This document shows, piece after piece, positions 37,201-46,700 of a stretch of DNA of 64,000 bases. The translations under genes and the position numbers were made by a program. The number at the start of each line of letters is the position of its first letter. Position 1 is the first letter of the stretch. The notes under the pieces are model-generated. The model did no database searches, was not told where the DNA came from, and was given only the letters and a program-made list of their open reading frames with translations. This DNA is from Thereva unica (Eukaryota; Arthropoda; Insecta; Diptera; Therevidae): positions 90,755,813 to 90,819,812 of the forward strand of contig OX465283.1 of the NCBI GenBank assembly GCA_949987705.1, written 5' to 3'.

Positions 37201-40200
37201 GCCTTAACGTTGGAGTTGAACAGCCGCAATTTGGTGTTGGTTGAGATCTCCGTTGATCTCCATATGCGGAACAATCATGCATATGCGCTTCGTGCTTTAT
37301 TTATTCTGGAACTGACGTCTTCTTCTGCACCACCATTTTCGGTAATAATACTACCGAGGTAGCAGAATTTATCTACCAGTTCCACGTCACGGTTATTCAG
37401 CGCAGTTCGTTCAAGTGTGTTTGCATTTATCCGCATTTCTTTGGTTTTATTCGGATTCAGCCTTAAGCCTGCTAGACTACTTTCTGTTGCTAAATTGTTT
37501 AACATGTTTTTTAGCTCCTGATGTCTGTGGGCCAGCAAACAGATATCATCTGCGTAGTCGAGGTCCTTAAGGCGATCTAGCAAACCCCACTGTATGCCGC
37601 CTGTTCTACTATCTAGAGCGCCAACAAGAATGTCATTTATTACTATAAGAAATAGTAATGGGGATAGTAAGCATCCTTGTCGTACTCCTGAACTCACCTC
37701 AAAGCTGTCGGATAATTTTCCGTTATGGAGAACTCTGCATTTGGAATTGTTGTATAGGGCTTTTATCCATTCTATTATCTTATCCGGCAGTCCACGTCGC
37801 CGTAATGCCTGCCATATAAAGCTCCTAGTCGAACGCTTTCTCATAATCTACGAAAGCAAGGTAAAGGGGGGATCGGAATTCAGTAGACTGTTCCACTATT
37901 ATTCTTAAGGTGTTGATGTGATCTATACATGAACGGCCCTTCCTGAATCCGGCCTGCTGCCTTCTAAGCGTTTGATCTACTGCCTCTCTTATTCTTGATA
38001 GTATAGTGTGGGACAAGATTTTACCCACAGTAGATAATAGACAGATGCCTCTCCAGTTGTCGCATATTGTTAGATCCCCCTTTTTGGGTATTTTGACTAT
38101 GATACCTTCCGTCCAATCCTCCGGAAAGGTACAGGTGTTCCATGCTAATACGAGGATTGGCTGAAGCGCATCTGCTATGAGGCTTGAGTCGGCTTTCAAC
38201 AATTCTGGCGGGATGCCATCTTTTCCAGCTGCTTTACCATTGGCCATCGCATGAATTGCGGTTACTATTTCCGTCTTGGATGGGGCCCGGGTGTTGATTC
38301 TTATCGGCTGTGCATTGTTGCTGTTTTCCTGAGGTTCCTGTGTGAGTGAGCCATTCAGGGCGGCGAAGAAATAATCTCTCCATCTTTGGAGCTGCTCCTC
38401 GTCGCTGCACAGCAGCCTTCCATCCGCACTCTGAACGGCATGCTTTTTAGTAGAGTGCTTTCCCGAGAGCTGTTTAGTAATTTGGTACAGCACTTTACTG
38501 TTGCCTGTGTTTGCCGCGTTTTCCGCTTTTTCTGCGAGCTCGATTATCTGCTGCCTTTTATCACGCCGGACACTTCTCTTTACCTCTCGGTGTAATTGAG
38601 AGTACTCCCGTTCAAGTTGGTGACGTCTATCCGGGTCGCTTGTAGAGTTTATGTTATTTTTGAGGGCCCTCCTGCGTTCTATTTTTTGCCAGGTGCTGTC
38701 CGAGATCCAATGTTGCATGTTTCTCTGGACATAACCGATGCTCGTTTCCGCAGCCGTCAATATAGCGCCCTTTGTTGTACTCCACAGGTCTTCAATATTT
38801 GTGTCGTCAGAAACGGTTTTGCTGGTTTAATATTTGCTGCAGGTTTCCAGCAAATTCTCGCTTTTTAGCGCTCTCCCGCAAGAGGTCAACGTTAAACCGT
38901 CTACGGTTTATAGATTCACGTTGAAAGTTTCTGATTGCAGCGATTCTAAGGCGAATAGTTGCTACTACCAAATGGTGGTCGCTTCCAGTGTCCGCTCCCC
39001 TGAAGCTCCTGACATCTTCCAGAATGGTTCTCCATCTGCGGCTGACGGCCACATGATCTATCTGATTTCTCGTTCTACCATCGGGCGATACCCAGGTCTC
39101 TTTATGTATCTTCTTGTGACAAAAGTAAGTTCCACCTACCATAAGTTGATGGGAAGAACAAAAGTCAACGAAAAGCTCACCATTGTTATTGGTAACTTGA
39201 CTTAGGCCTTGTTTTCCAATTGTTTGTTCAAGACCGGTGTTGTCGTGACCGATTTGTGCATTTAAGTCACCCATTAATACAATGATTTCTCCCCTTGGAA
39301 TAGAGCGAAAAACCTCATTCAGTCGCATGTAGAACTCGTCTTTGATGTCATCTTCTGCGTCTTCGGTTGGAACTACCGTAGTACTTCTTAGCCTGGTACG
39401 TAGGCGCACGGTAATAATCCTCTCAGAAACTGGTGACCAGCTAATGAGGCTAGCCCTGGCTTCTTTGGTGAGTATTACGCCAACACCACTCCTACGGCTT
39501 TCAGTTTCATTTCTCCCAGAATATAAGAAGGACTCGCCATTTGGGCAGATATGTTCCCCCGCATCGGGCCATCTGGTCTCGCTCAGTCCCATGATCTTGA
39601 AAAAGAACGCAGCTAATATTAAATATTGCTTCCATTTAATTTTTCATTTTGAGATGATGACAATCTAGACTAGAAAAAATGCCGAGCAAGAAGATAAATA
39701 TTAATCTGAGAATGATGAAATAAAAAACACATTGATGATTTTTAACAATATATATTAGATATTTTTTTAACGACCGCTGTTCACCGTAAAATGCTTAGAT
39801 TGACATAGAAGTATTTTTATACGATAGTTTGACAACGACGATATTTTAAAACCATATCTAAGTAATTAGTATTAGCTTTTTTGTTTGATTTTGCTTTATT
39901 AAATATTATAGGTGAGGCTAATGGTAAACAATTTTGCATAAATGACGACGATTTATTGCAACAATCCTTGAGCTCTCAGACTGCATTGCCACGCGAACTG
40001 TACACATGTGCAAAATTTCAGCTAAAGCCGCGGGTAAAATTTAACTTCCAAGATTTTTTAGATAGTTCGATAGTTACAGGTGAAGCAAATAAAAGCGTTT
40101 TTCAATACGCGCTAAAAGCTTAACGCAAATGTAGTGCACTCGTTTTCTCCGAAACTATTTGACCGATAGTTCTGAAATTTTAACCACATACTCTTCACAT

Positions 40201-43200
40201 GTATGGGTATCGTCTGAACTATTTAAAAATATAAATTTATGATTCTAGTTCAGACGATAGAAAACGACACTCTGAATCTATTTTTGTTTGAATTTTTCCA
40301 ATTCTGCACTGAAAAATCCAGGACATCGTCTACATCGCTTTTTTTGCATTGTTACATATGTGTCGCCATTTTGAATGTATTTGTTATGTAAAACAAAAAA
40401 ATATTTTTTTTTTCTTACACTACCTATCTGAATATTTATAAAGCCTAAAAGGATTTATAGTCTTAGGACCGCACAAAAAATTCATTAAAATTGCATAATG
40501 TTCAGGCCTCTTAGGTATAATAAGCCTCTCTACGATAGCGCAAATTGGCTTATCGGTTGTCAAAATAAGGACAGACGAGAGGGATTTTATTAATACATAT
40601 AGTAGATAAAAATAACATTTACCTCCATGTTTAATACAAATGTAATGCTAGAAAAATTTGATCAGATTGCTTCCGTTCCAAATTCAAAGAACGACATGCC
40701 ACTAATGTAAACGTGTAATATTCACCACTCGCGTTACACTTTTCGACAAAGGCGGGACATCCTTAATCTATACATAAATTCTAAAGACGTAGGATGATCA
40801 TGAAGTCCTCCTTTAGAACGGATTGTACCAAAGAAGCGTTCCAGATCGGCTTGTTGTAGTCTTCTCGTTAAAATATGTATATACTTATTACCGAAACTTA
40901 ATTCTAAAAAATTTGACAATCCTGACAAAGTGAAGCATTGTTTACTAGGATACCCTTTTGAAACGGTAACATTTTTTTTTGTTGCCAACTCCTAACGAAT
41001 ACATTTTTTTATTTACTGATGAAATAATCACTTTTTGGGCTTCATTACAATAATCAAAAGATTTTATCCTTTCTCTGGAATCTTTCATAGGATTTGAAGA
41101 GTTAAAAAGGCCGAACCAGTCATTTATTAATTTTAAAAAGTCGCTGGTTTCTAAAACATTATCTATGCTATCTAATTTTTCTAGAGTTGCAGCTCTTTTC
41201 AGAGCTTGACAAACTGAGTTTGATAGCAATTGGATGGCATATTTTACTTTCTGTCAAGCAGCGTCTTTTACATCCAAATGCGTGTCTGTAACCTTGTGAC
41301 AAATATTTAATTCTTTCTGTAATTTCATTAGATCCACTATTGGCTTAGAATTTATAGATTTTTTTATCAAGAATGAAACCTGCGTCAAGAAAAAGATTTC
41401 TAATCAGCTTCATTAAATGCGGAGTATCTGCACAAGCAAAGACTTTTTGACTGCCTAAGGGGAAAAAGATTTTCAGGGGTTATGTCAAGCTCAAAGTCCC
41501 ATGTTTTTTGGACCCAAGTCACAAACAGCAATAACTATAAAATTAATTTTTTTAAGCGATGAAATGATGTTTGATTTAGTAGCAGTCATGGCGCAATTGA
41601 AATTATAATAAATAATCTGCTTCCAATTTTTGTAAAGTCTGATGTTCCTAAACCATTCAAAATTTTATTAGCCTCTTGTAATTCGAATTCATTTTTCTCT
41701 GCTTGTTTTTCAATCTTCTCAATTGTCTTTTAAGAACAACAATTTCCCTTTCTAAACAACTTTTTTCTTCTAAAAAATATAATGTATAAGTTTACCACAA
41801 ATTTAATATACAGGGTGTATTAGCGAGAAAGTGGAAACGTCTGGCTGTGGATAGGTCTTGGATAGACGAACAAAAAATCGGCAATTTACGCAGAATACTC
41901 TCAACTATCTAAAACTGCAAAATTCAAGGGGTCAACCCACCAACATCCAGAGTTATGAGTTATCATAGACAAAATTTTGTTTGTTTTTCACTAAAATTTC
42001 CACCTTTTTCTCCAAAAATACGTAATTAACCAATTTTTTTTTTTTTTTGCAAAATTGGAAAGCTTGGACAATTTCCTATGAATAATGTCTAACAACTATA
42101 ATGCTACGACCTTTACTTTTGAAGTTATAAGCAATTTTAAGCAATATTTAAACCTCTACCAAAAAAGTTTCAAAACGCCCTAGCGGCTAAACCGTTATGA
42201 TTTCCCCACCGCCCTATTTCCTATTTTAATACTGCTTTTATTCAATAATCACCACTTTTCACTATTACAAAACTCGCAAAAAAATTTATAATTTTTTTAA
42301 ACCCCGAACGATTTCACTGACGTCACAATCGAAATGACAGCTCAGTGTTTACATTCGGATTACATTACCTTATTATATGTATACCGTGTTTCATTGATTC
42401 TTTCCTCATTCTACTAAGTCTATTAAACTAGGTCAGAAATAGTTTAACGAGAAATATTAAACCCACTGACACTGACAACATATGTATACTCGATATGTTC
42501 TTTTGGAAATGTACTTCACAAATTGTCATAATTGTCCGGAGGTTTTCCAGGCTTGGGTATTAGGTCATGTTCAGCTCATGCCCAACGATATGACTACAGC
42601 AACCTCTGCAACTATCGCCCAAAAGGAAATATTATTTCTATATTTTCGCCAAAATCATGGATAAAAAAACTCTAGAATCCAATTATATACTAGGCGCAAG
42701 CAGAATGTCTTTACATCGAAAAGATTTATCTTCGGCGACCTACTAAGCTGTTCATTAGAAAAATAACATCTGAAGATTTACCTTCAAAATTCTTAGAGGC
42801 CCTGTGGGTTCAAGTACGAAAAACATCGTTTCTTATTCATGTCTAATTATTATTATGAACACCCTACATATACCCTGAGCTAAGTCTGTCAGATACACAA
42901 GTTAAACAAATCGGAGGTGGGCAGTGACCTTTTTTCTAGTTAAATCTTATCGCTTTAAATATTATTCCAGGAATATTAGAATTAATTACAAAACATGATA
43001 AAAATATAAAATATATTTTTTAGTTGACGCCAAAAGCTGAATTCTACTTGAGACATGGACGACTTTCAACCCCCAGCAGCGACTCAATGTGCGGAGTTAA
43101 TTTCAAGCAAGGAAAATTATATGTTATCGCTGGTCGCAACAAACATATCCATTTGTGCGATTACGTTCAGGAATACACAAAAATGAGCATAGTAGAACGC

Positions 43201-43486
43201 CGGGGATTCGCTGGCGCTTATAAAAAAGGATGTGAATGCCAAGTAAGCTCTTTGAAAAAATGAATATTACTTTTAACTAAATTATATTTCACGTCTGAAG
43301 ATTGAACCATGCTTTGGCGGGCCATGTCCACCGTCTGAGGGAACTTGCACCTGGTATCCTTTTGCTAAGTGCGAAACACATTACACGTCCTGCTACCCAG
43401 CCAGAAAAACAAATAATTTGGATGGAAAACCCACAAAGTGTTACTGGAGAAGAACGCCACCCTACAAAGAATGTTTGCATCAGTAG
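31155..43486 (+). CDS. Timp: Timp, tissue inhibitor of metalloproteinases (complete gene, 4 coding exons)
   Basis: Joined exons 31155-31281, 31342-31427, 43024-43242 and 43301-43486 give one frame of about 205 residues ending in TAG; Drosophila Timp has a similar length. All borders are GT..AG and phases match (one base carried from exon 1 to exon 2, phase 0 afterwards). Residues 1-25 are a hydrophobic signal peptide. The predicted mature protein begins Cys-Ser-Cys, the N-terminal cysteine that TIMPs use to chelate the catalytic zinc of metalloproteinases. Further family marks are the GRLSTP segment followed by MCG, a VIAGR strand, and a cysteine-rich C-terminal half with PCFGGPC. About 14 cysteines are present, enough for the usual disulfide pattern. 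The product should be a secreted inhibitor of matrix metalloproteinases. The gene is antisense and nested within Synapsin. Intron 2 is 11.6 kb and full of transposons, whereas introns 1 and 3 are about 60 bp. Confidence 0.93.
31342..31427 (+). CDS. Timp: Timp coding exon 2
   Basis: Encodes the start of the N-terminal OB-fold, reading VIIARILRKS through YKIEIKKASK, which lines up with the second strand region of insect TIMPs. It contains no cysteine. The donor GTAATT begins at 31428. The following intron runs to 43023 and holds the hAT, LINE and P-element relics of 32-42 kb. Confidence 0.9.
31470..32260. repeat. Imperfect fold-back (~230-bp arms) in Timp intron 2
   Basis: 31470-31710 pairs with 32010-32260 in inverted orientation. 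Shared blocks include GATGTAACT, AAATCAAATGCGAGC and TCAATATCTACG..TTATTGATCG. The arms are diverged and the ~300-bp spacer is AT-rich. The right arm on the minus strand has a 131-codon open frame without a recognised motif. Confidence 0.6.
32313..32728. mobile_element. MITE family S, copy 2
   Basis: It runs CCCAGCGAGAAAAATAGGGA to GAGCACTCCATTTCCCACTGGG. It is the inverted counterpart of 16465-17064, sharing the CATTGAGAGCCCTCC, CTCTACTGTAGATATTTA and CTCCCTCTCCATATA blocks, and is shorter by an internal deletion. Confidence 0.72.
32755..32817 (-). mobile_element. LINE family F 3' end, split by the hAT element
   Basis: Sequence around GGTTAAGTAAGATAGGGGTCGGGG resembles the family F 3' region at 6825-6875 and resumes at 34101 (AGTGCTGGAGGTGCAGGAGT...GAGCTCTTGG). 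It serves as the target of the hAT insertion. Confidence 0.5.
32991..33194 (+). pseudogene. hAT transposase C-terminal dimerisation domain, degraded
   Basis: Reads SGERSFSVLKRIKNYLRASV then, after an in-frame TGA, LNSFAILCIEAELNGSLDV and LIDDFAQKKARKVL, ending TAG at 33192-33194. This is the hAT C-terminal (Dimer_Tnp_hAT) pattern around ERSFS and LNxLxIL. The catalytic core is absent, so the element is non-autonomous. Confidence 0.85.
33204..33966. mobile_element. MITE with TTA target duplication inside the hAT element
   Basis: The left end GGCCCGGTATGCTAGGCTCA and the right end TGAGCCTAGCATACCGGGC form inverted repeats. TTA flanks both ends (33201-33203 and 33967-33969), as for PIF/Harbinger. 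A third partial copy of the terminal motif lies at 33307-33330. It is interrupted by the MITE at 33533-33837. Confidence 0.75.
33533..33837. mobile_element. MITE with ~65-bp inverted repeats, innermost of a nested set
   Basis: GGCCTCGATTCCCAGATCCG at the left pairs perfectly with CGGATCTGGGAATCGAGGCC at the right. Pairing continues through GACGGGAGGGAAGTGAG and the GACACTTTGCGATTCTCA / TGAGAATCGTAAAGTGTC pair. It has no coding. A solo end of the family is at 22907-22952. Confidence 0.82.
34101..34254 (-). mobile_element. LINE family F 3' fragment right of the hAT element
   Basis: Blocks such as GAGCTCTTGG...GGAAATACTC and CACAGTCGAGTTGT resemble the family F tail. It abuts a second, longer copy at 34255. 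Confidence 0.5.
34255..36130 (-). mobile_element. LINE family F, copy 2 (RT region, broken)
   Basis: In order on the minus strand: RIRDVYGCLKELDANKFTGP, IPKKYDSSNPSNYRPIAII, SILSKTMETIINKKLLGYLE, a FADDGTLRYS active-site region, then [36 protein letters not shown] and [16 protein letters not shown]. This is a jockey/CR1-like reverse transcriptase. The palm between YLE and FADD is deleted and there are several frameshifts. No endonuclease part is evident. Confidence 0.85.
36131..36780. other. AT-rich intronic stretch
   Basis: Part of Timp intron 2 between two LINEs. No motif recognised, except that the last bases (TACTACTACTACTA at 36763-36776) are the 3' repeat tail of the LINE that follows. 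Confidence 0.45.
36783..37274 (-). pseudogene. LINE A C-terminal segment
   Basis: Encodes KLRLFNSNVKAVLLYGCETW, VFINRYLRRILKIRWQD, RKWNWVGHTLRRDNENLAKQ and VRWRATVSALCPTRD, the conserved tail of this LINE type. The truncated copy at 18695-19440 shares it. Confidence 0.86.
37275..37844 (-). pseudogene. LINE A reverse transcriptase, active-site segment
   Basis: Carries SGVRQGCLLSPLLFLIVIND and DYADD at residues 96-100, then LNPNKTKEMRINAN and FCYLGSIITENGG (motifs D and E). An in-frame stop follows SAYA. Confidence 0.88.
37825..38760 (-). pseudogene. LINE A reverse transcriptase, N-terminal half
   Basis: A 311-codon frame containing NGKAAGKDGIPPELLKADSS, TEGIIVKIPKKGDLTICDNW, RGICLLSTVGKIL and YLAFVDYEKAFD. 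The frame is lost directly after the catalytic Asp of motif A and continues in another frame at 37844. Confidence 0.88.
38807..39592 (-). pseudogene. LINE A endonuclease domain
   Basis: A 261-codon open frame with the exonuclease/endonuclease/phosphatase motifs LSETRW, GDLNAQIG, DHVAVS and SDHHLV. Its first residues correspond to an internal position of complete elements, so the copy is 5'-truncated. It ends in a frameshift before the RT region. Confidence 0.85.
39601..40735. other. Intronic stretch with an unassigned open frame
   Basis: It contains an 80-codon plus-strand frame at 39881-40123 (see that entry). Otherwise it is AT-rich, without recognised repeats. Confidence 0.35.
39881..40123 (+). 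other. Unassigned open frame preceded by a possible splice acceptor
   Basis: It reads IIGEANGKQFCINDDDLLQQ, then LPRELYTCAKFQLKPRV and DSSIVTGEANKSVFQYALKA with a TAA stop. A TTATAG acceptor-like site at 39906-39911 precedes GTGAGGCTAATGG. I do not recognise it. It cannot be a Timp exon, since exons 2 and 3 join in phase without it. It may be an ancient transposon piece. Confidence 0.25.
40734..41720 (-). pseudogene. P-element/THAP9-type transposase, degraded C-terminal region
   Basis: The minus strand encodes CQALKRAATLEKLDSIDNV, ETSDFLKLINDWFGLFNS and, in another frame, ADLERFFGTIRSKGGLHDHP then TSLEFMYRLRMSRL. The last two are the diagnostic C-terminal motif of P-superfamily transposases (L-E-x-F-F-x-x-I-R-S-x-G-G). 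Frameshifts and stops occur upstream towards 41720 (EKNEFELQEANKIL-like remnants). The THAP DNA-binding domain is absent. Confidence 0.85.
41811..42225. mobile_element. MITE, relative of 21911-22254
   Basis: It starts CAGGGTGTATTAGCGAGAAA, continues AAACGTCTGGCTGTGGATAG and GACGAACAAAAAATCG, and contains AACGCCCTAGCGGCTAAACC near 42174. The right terminus has decayed. Confidence 0.65.
42226..43015. other. Remaining part of Timp intron 2
   Basis: No coding or repeat identified up to the polypyrimidine tract of Timp exon 3. Confidence 0.4.
43024..43242 (+). CDS. Timp: Timp coding exon 3
   Basis: Preceded by TTTTTTAG at 43016-43023 and followed by GTAAGC at 43243. It encodes 73 codons carrying RHGRLSTP, SMCGVNF, KLYVIAGR and a paired-cysteine end (GCECQ), the conserved TIMP N-domain core. 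The phase is 0 at both ends. Confidence 0.93.
43301..43486 (+). CDS. Timp: Timp coding exon 4 and stop
   Basis: Begins after AG at 43299-43300 and ends in TAG at 43484-43486. It encodes the C-terminal domain with seven cysteines, including PCFGGPC, GTCTW, AKCET, TSCYP, TKCYW and the final KECLHQ. The stop lies 171 bp from the nearest Synapsin exon on the opposite strand, so the two transcripts must overlap as antisense RNA if both UTRs have normal length. Confidence 0.92.
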   Translation: MEPCFGGPCPPSEGTCTWYPFAKCETHYTSCYPARKTNNLDGKPTKCYWRRTPPYKECLHQ

Positions 43487-43657
43487 ACGCTTTTCAGCAT
43501 CTTTCCCCATTTTCACTTTCATTTTTGTTGTAATTAATTGCTAAGGTAGTTGTAAATGTACATTTCTAATGTAGACATAAATGAGTTTAATATATTCGTA
43601 ATTTATTGTTTATTAAAGGATTATTTAAAAAAGAGAAATTATTAATGAAATACTTAC

Positions 43658-43762
43658 CAAATCCCTTGGATTCGGGAAAAATGTTTGCTCGATTAGAGGG
43701 AAGGCCTCTTTGCCTAAGCGACGCTGTAACTGGAGCAGGTGTGCAAACACCCATGGTTTATC
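43658..43762 (-). CDS. Syn: Synapsin exon, 35 codons of core domain
   Basis: Encodes [17 protein letters not shown] then [18 protein letters not shown], between GCTAG and the donor GTAAGTA. The phase is 0 at both ends. The following intron contains the whole Timp gene on the other strand. Confidence 0.93.
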
Positions 43763-46700
43763 CTAGCAATATTTAATATTTTAATTATGATACATTTTGG
43801 ACAGGATATAGCTTACTTGAAACTGATAAACAGAGTGCAGTGAGTTAATGCTAGGAACTCCTCCGTACTTTAATCCCAGCAGTGTTGACCTGGAGTCTTT
43901 TGCGCCATCCCTCGGTGGTTGGCGAATTAGTACGAAATCTGGCCTAAACGATCGAGCTACCTGAAAGTTAAATTTATTATTGTAAAACAACATAATTTCA
44001 GATTATTCGTTTTAGCTCTTTGGTAAGCTATGTTGTGAACAGTATAAGAAATATTGAAGATGGCCGATTGGTGTTAACGCGCACTAAACCTGGAAGAGCC
44101 TTAATCTTGCTTGGTCCTCGGGTATTTCAATCTTATGTTTTTACTTTTTCAGCATTTCAACTGTTGGATGTTATAGGAGCTCGGAAATACTAACTGCGAA
44201 AGATTATTCCAAAGTCGAGTAGTTCTATTTGGAAACGAATTGCTATCTTAGACGAGCTGGAAGTGGTGGGAGTGAGACAAGTGGGCTAATGTGGTGTTGA
44301 GGGTATAAGATTGCCGTGGAGGCAGGAGAGCTTTTATTTCGATGGAGCAGCCTCTATGATAGGTAGCGATAAAATTTTGTCAGTGCTGCTACATTGCTAT
44401 GGTGGCTCAAGGGGTCGATGGTGGAGCAAACGGTGTCCTCATCAATTAATTTAAGTGTCCTTTTTGCAGCTTATCTAACCACGCCAAGGTGGTTATCGAA
44501 GCGCCCCCCAAAAGTGGGAGTTGTATTCGAGAAGAGGTCGAATTCAGGATTTATAAATAATTGCACGGGCCGATGGCTGGAGGAGGAGCTTGCACCCCTT
44601 AAAAAAATCCAAGCATTGGGATGCTTGTCTGGCGATTTGAAATATGTGGACATTCCATCGTAAGTCTTTGGCTAATGTCACGCCTAAGGTGTGTAGAGAA
44701 GGGTCGGCCATTAGTTCAACTTCACCCACTGTCACGTATGGAGGAGGAGCTGTTGCACTTCTTATTGAAAATAAGACAGCACTTGGATTTGGTGAACTTG
44801 AATTCGACACGATTTTTGCTTTCCCACTCCAGAATGAGTTTAATTTCGTTATTAATATAGTTGGATTTTATTAACTTCCCAGTATAGGAAGTTATTGTAA
44901 TCGGTCCGAAAATCGAAATTGAAAATTTCAACGTATTTTCATCTTTCAAGGTCCCAGGAGCATTTTAAGCAAAAAATTGGGAGGAAGTATGTGTGTGTGC
45001 TTGCGTATGTATGTGGTCATGTTTTCCTGCACGATATCGCGCGAACCAAAAAAGATATCGACTTCGTTGAGGTGTTGTTCGAAGCGTATTAACCGAAATA
45101 TGATCTGAAAAGGTTTTCATAAAATTCGGTCGAGCCGTTTTTTTGTTTAAGCGGCGTAAGTGATTTTTGTACCTGCACGATATCGCCCGGACCACGAAAG
45201 ATATTGACTTACTTCAGGTGCCGTTCGAAGCGTATTAGCGACAATATAATTTGAAAAGATTTTTATAATATTCGGTCGAGAGGTTTTTTGGTTTAAATGA
45301 CATAAGCGATTTTTGTACCTGCACGATATCGCGCGAACTATAAAAGATATCGACTTTGTTGACGTGCCGTTCGAAGAGTATTAACCAAAATATGATCTGA
45401 AAAGATTTTCATAAAATTCGGTCGAACCGTTTTTTTTTGTTTAAACGACGTTTATGATTTTTGTACCTGCTCGTTACCACGCAAACTAAAAACTATATCG
45501 ACTTCATTGAGGCGCCGAAAAAAGAATATTAACGAAGAAATGCTCTGAAAATATTTTCATAATATTCGGTCGGGCCTGGTCAGAAAGACCTTAAATTGAC
45601 AAGTTTTGCTAATATCTAATAAATTCGATGGAATGAGACGGGTCCTAAACGAGGTGATCTTTTTTTGGTTCTGCACAGCGATCGCCTTTCAACGAAACAT
45701 AACTTGTCAAAATCCGACAACCTTTCAAAATCGTGCAAAAATTTCGTTACCCTTTACAAAAAGCGCGAATTTTTCAAACCTTGGATTAGCAGTTTTTGAC
45801 GGGGAATTGTTTTCTACGCGTGATACAGTTTCAGAAAATTGCGGCTCATCCCGGAATTTCCAGTAGTTACCGCAAAATTTGTTCTTTTTGGTCAAGTCTG
45901 ACAAGTACTTAACAATTACAGTTTTGCTAATATCTCCGGAAAGCTTTGGAATTTCCAAATGAAGTCATTCGCTTCTCATATTGTCAATGGCGCTTCAGCC
46001 GAATTTGAACACCCGCTTTAGTGCAGTGAACGAAATACGGAGGAAATGTTTGTTTTCTAACGTTCAGGAAAAACAAATTCTCTAGAAAAATCTTGTTGAT
46101 TTACCACTATTATAGTTATTTCAACTAGCTTCTCTCGGGATTGCTTTGTCATAAATCCTGATACTAGCCAATTTTCCACTAGTGCTAAACGTATAACTAT
46201 TTTGTAAGAAGTTAGTTTATTCCATCTTCGTTCATCATACTGGGTAGTTAATCGTGTGGACCGAAGGGGTCAAACCCACATTCCAACTAGTTTAGTTCGT
46301 GGTCATCAAGACAGGATCTGGCACGTGTCTGTTTTGTATCGAAGCGGTTCGGATTTGACGAGATTCAATTCTACCTTGATTGAACTGGCGAAAAGGAATC
46401 TCTTAATAATCTTCTGTAGAGTGGACTCCAATAGCCAAAGATGCCAAACTCTAGCAAAAGCCTTCGAGATATTTAGAGCAACCAGACGGCAAACAATTTG
46501 CGCCGAGATTTAGCCAAAAGGATTACATTGTCGGGTCCAGTGGATCCAGTGGAACCGGGGGTAGCATATAAGTTTCGGCTAAAGAAGAATTTGAAGCGAA
46601 CAGAGATGCTAATAAATTGGTCTTGGATTTGCTGTCTGTTATTACCTTCCGATCGTGGATAAAGGAAGGTGTTGAAGTTGTAGTGACATTCTACTTCATG

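Larger units (their letters stand above)
36763..39600 (-). mobile_element. LINE family A, nearly full-length copy (endonuclease + RT, inactive)
   Basis: The minus strand encodes, 5' to 3', an apurinic-type endonuclease (GLSETRWPDAGE, LMGDLNAQIG, NQIDHVAVSRRW, GSDHHLVVATIRLR; 39592-38807). It is followed by the RT fingers and palm (GKDGIPPELLKAD, GICLLSTVGKIL, QAGFRKGRSCIDH, FVDYEKAFD; 38760-37825), the RT active site DYADD with VRQGCLLSPLLF (37844-37275), and the C-terminus with LRRILKIRWQDRISNEELW and GRPRTTWRRTLL (37274-36783). The order and short-repeat tail fit an RTE-like element. It is 5'-truncated just inside the endonuclease. Frame breaks at about 38780, 37840 and 37275 inactivate it. 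Confidence 0.9.

Noticed and set aside
36793..37362. 189-codon plus-strand open frame
   Set aside because: It is the antisense shadow of LINE A coding sequence, which has clear RT motifs on the minus strand.
38834..39205. 123-codon plus-strand open frame
   Set aside because: Antisense shadow of the LINE A endonuclease.
1..43657. Remaining Synapsin C-terminal exons
   Set aside because: I looked for conserved core motifs on the minus strand left of 43658 and found none. They probably lie beyond the left edge, though a short exon could have been missed by eye.
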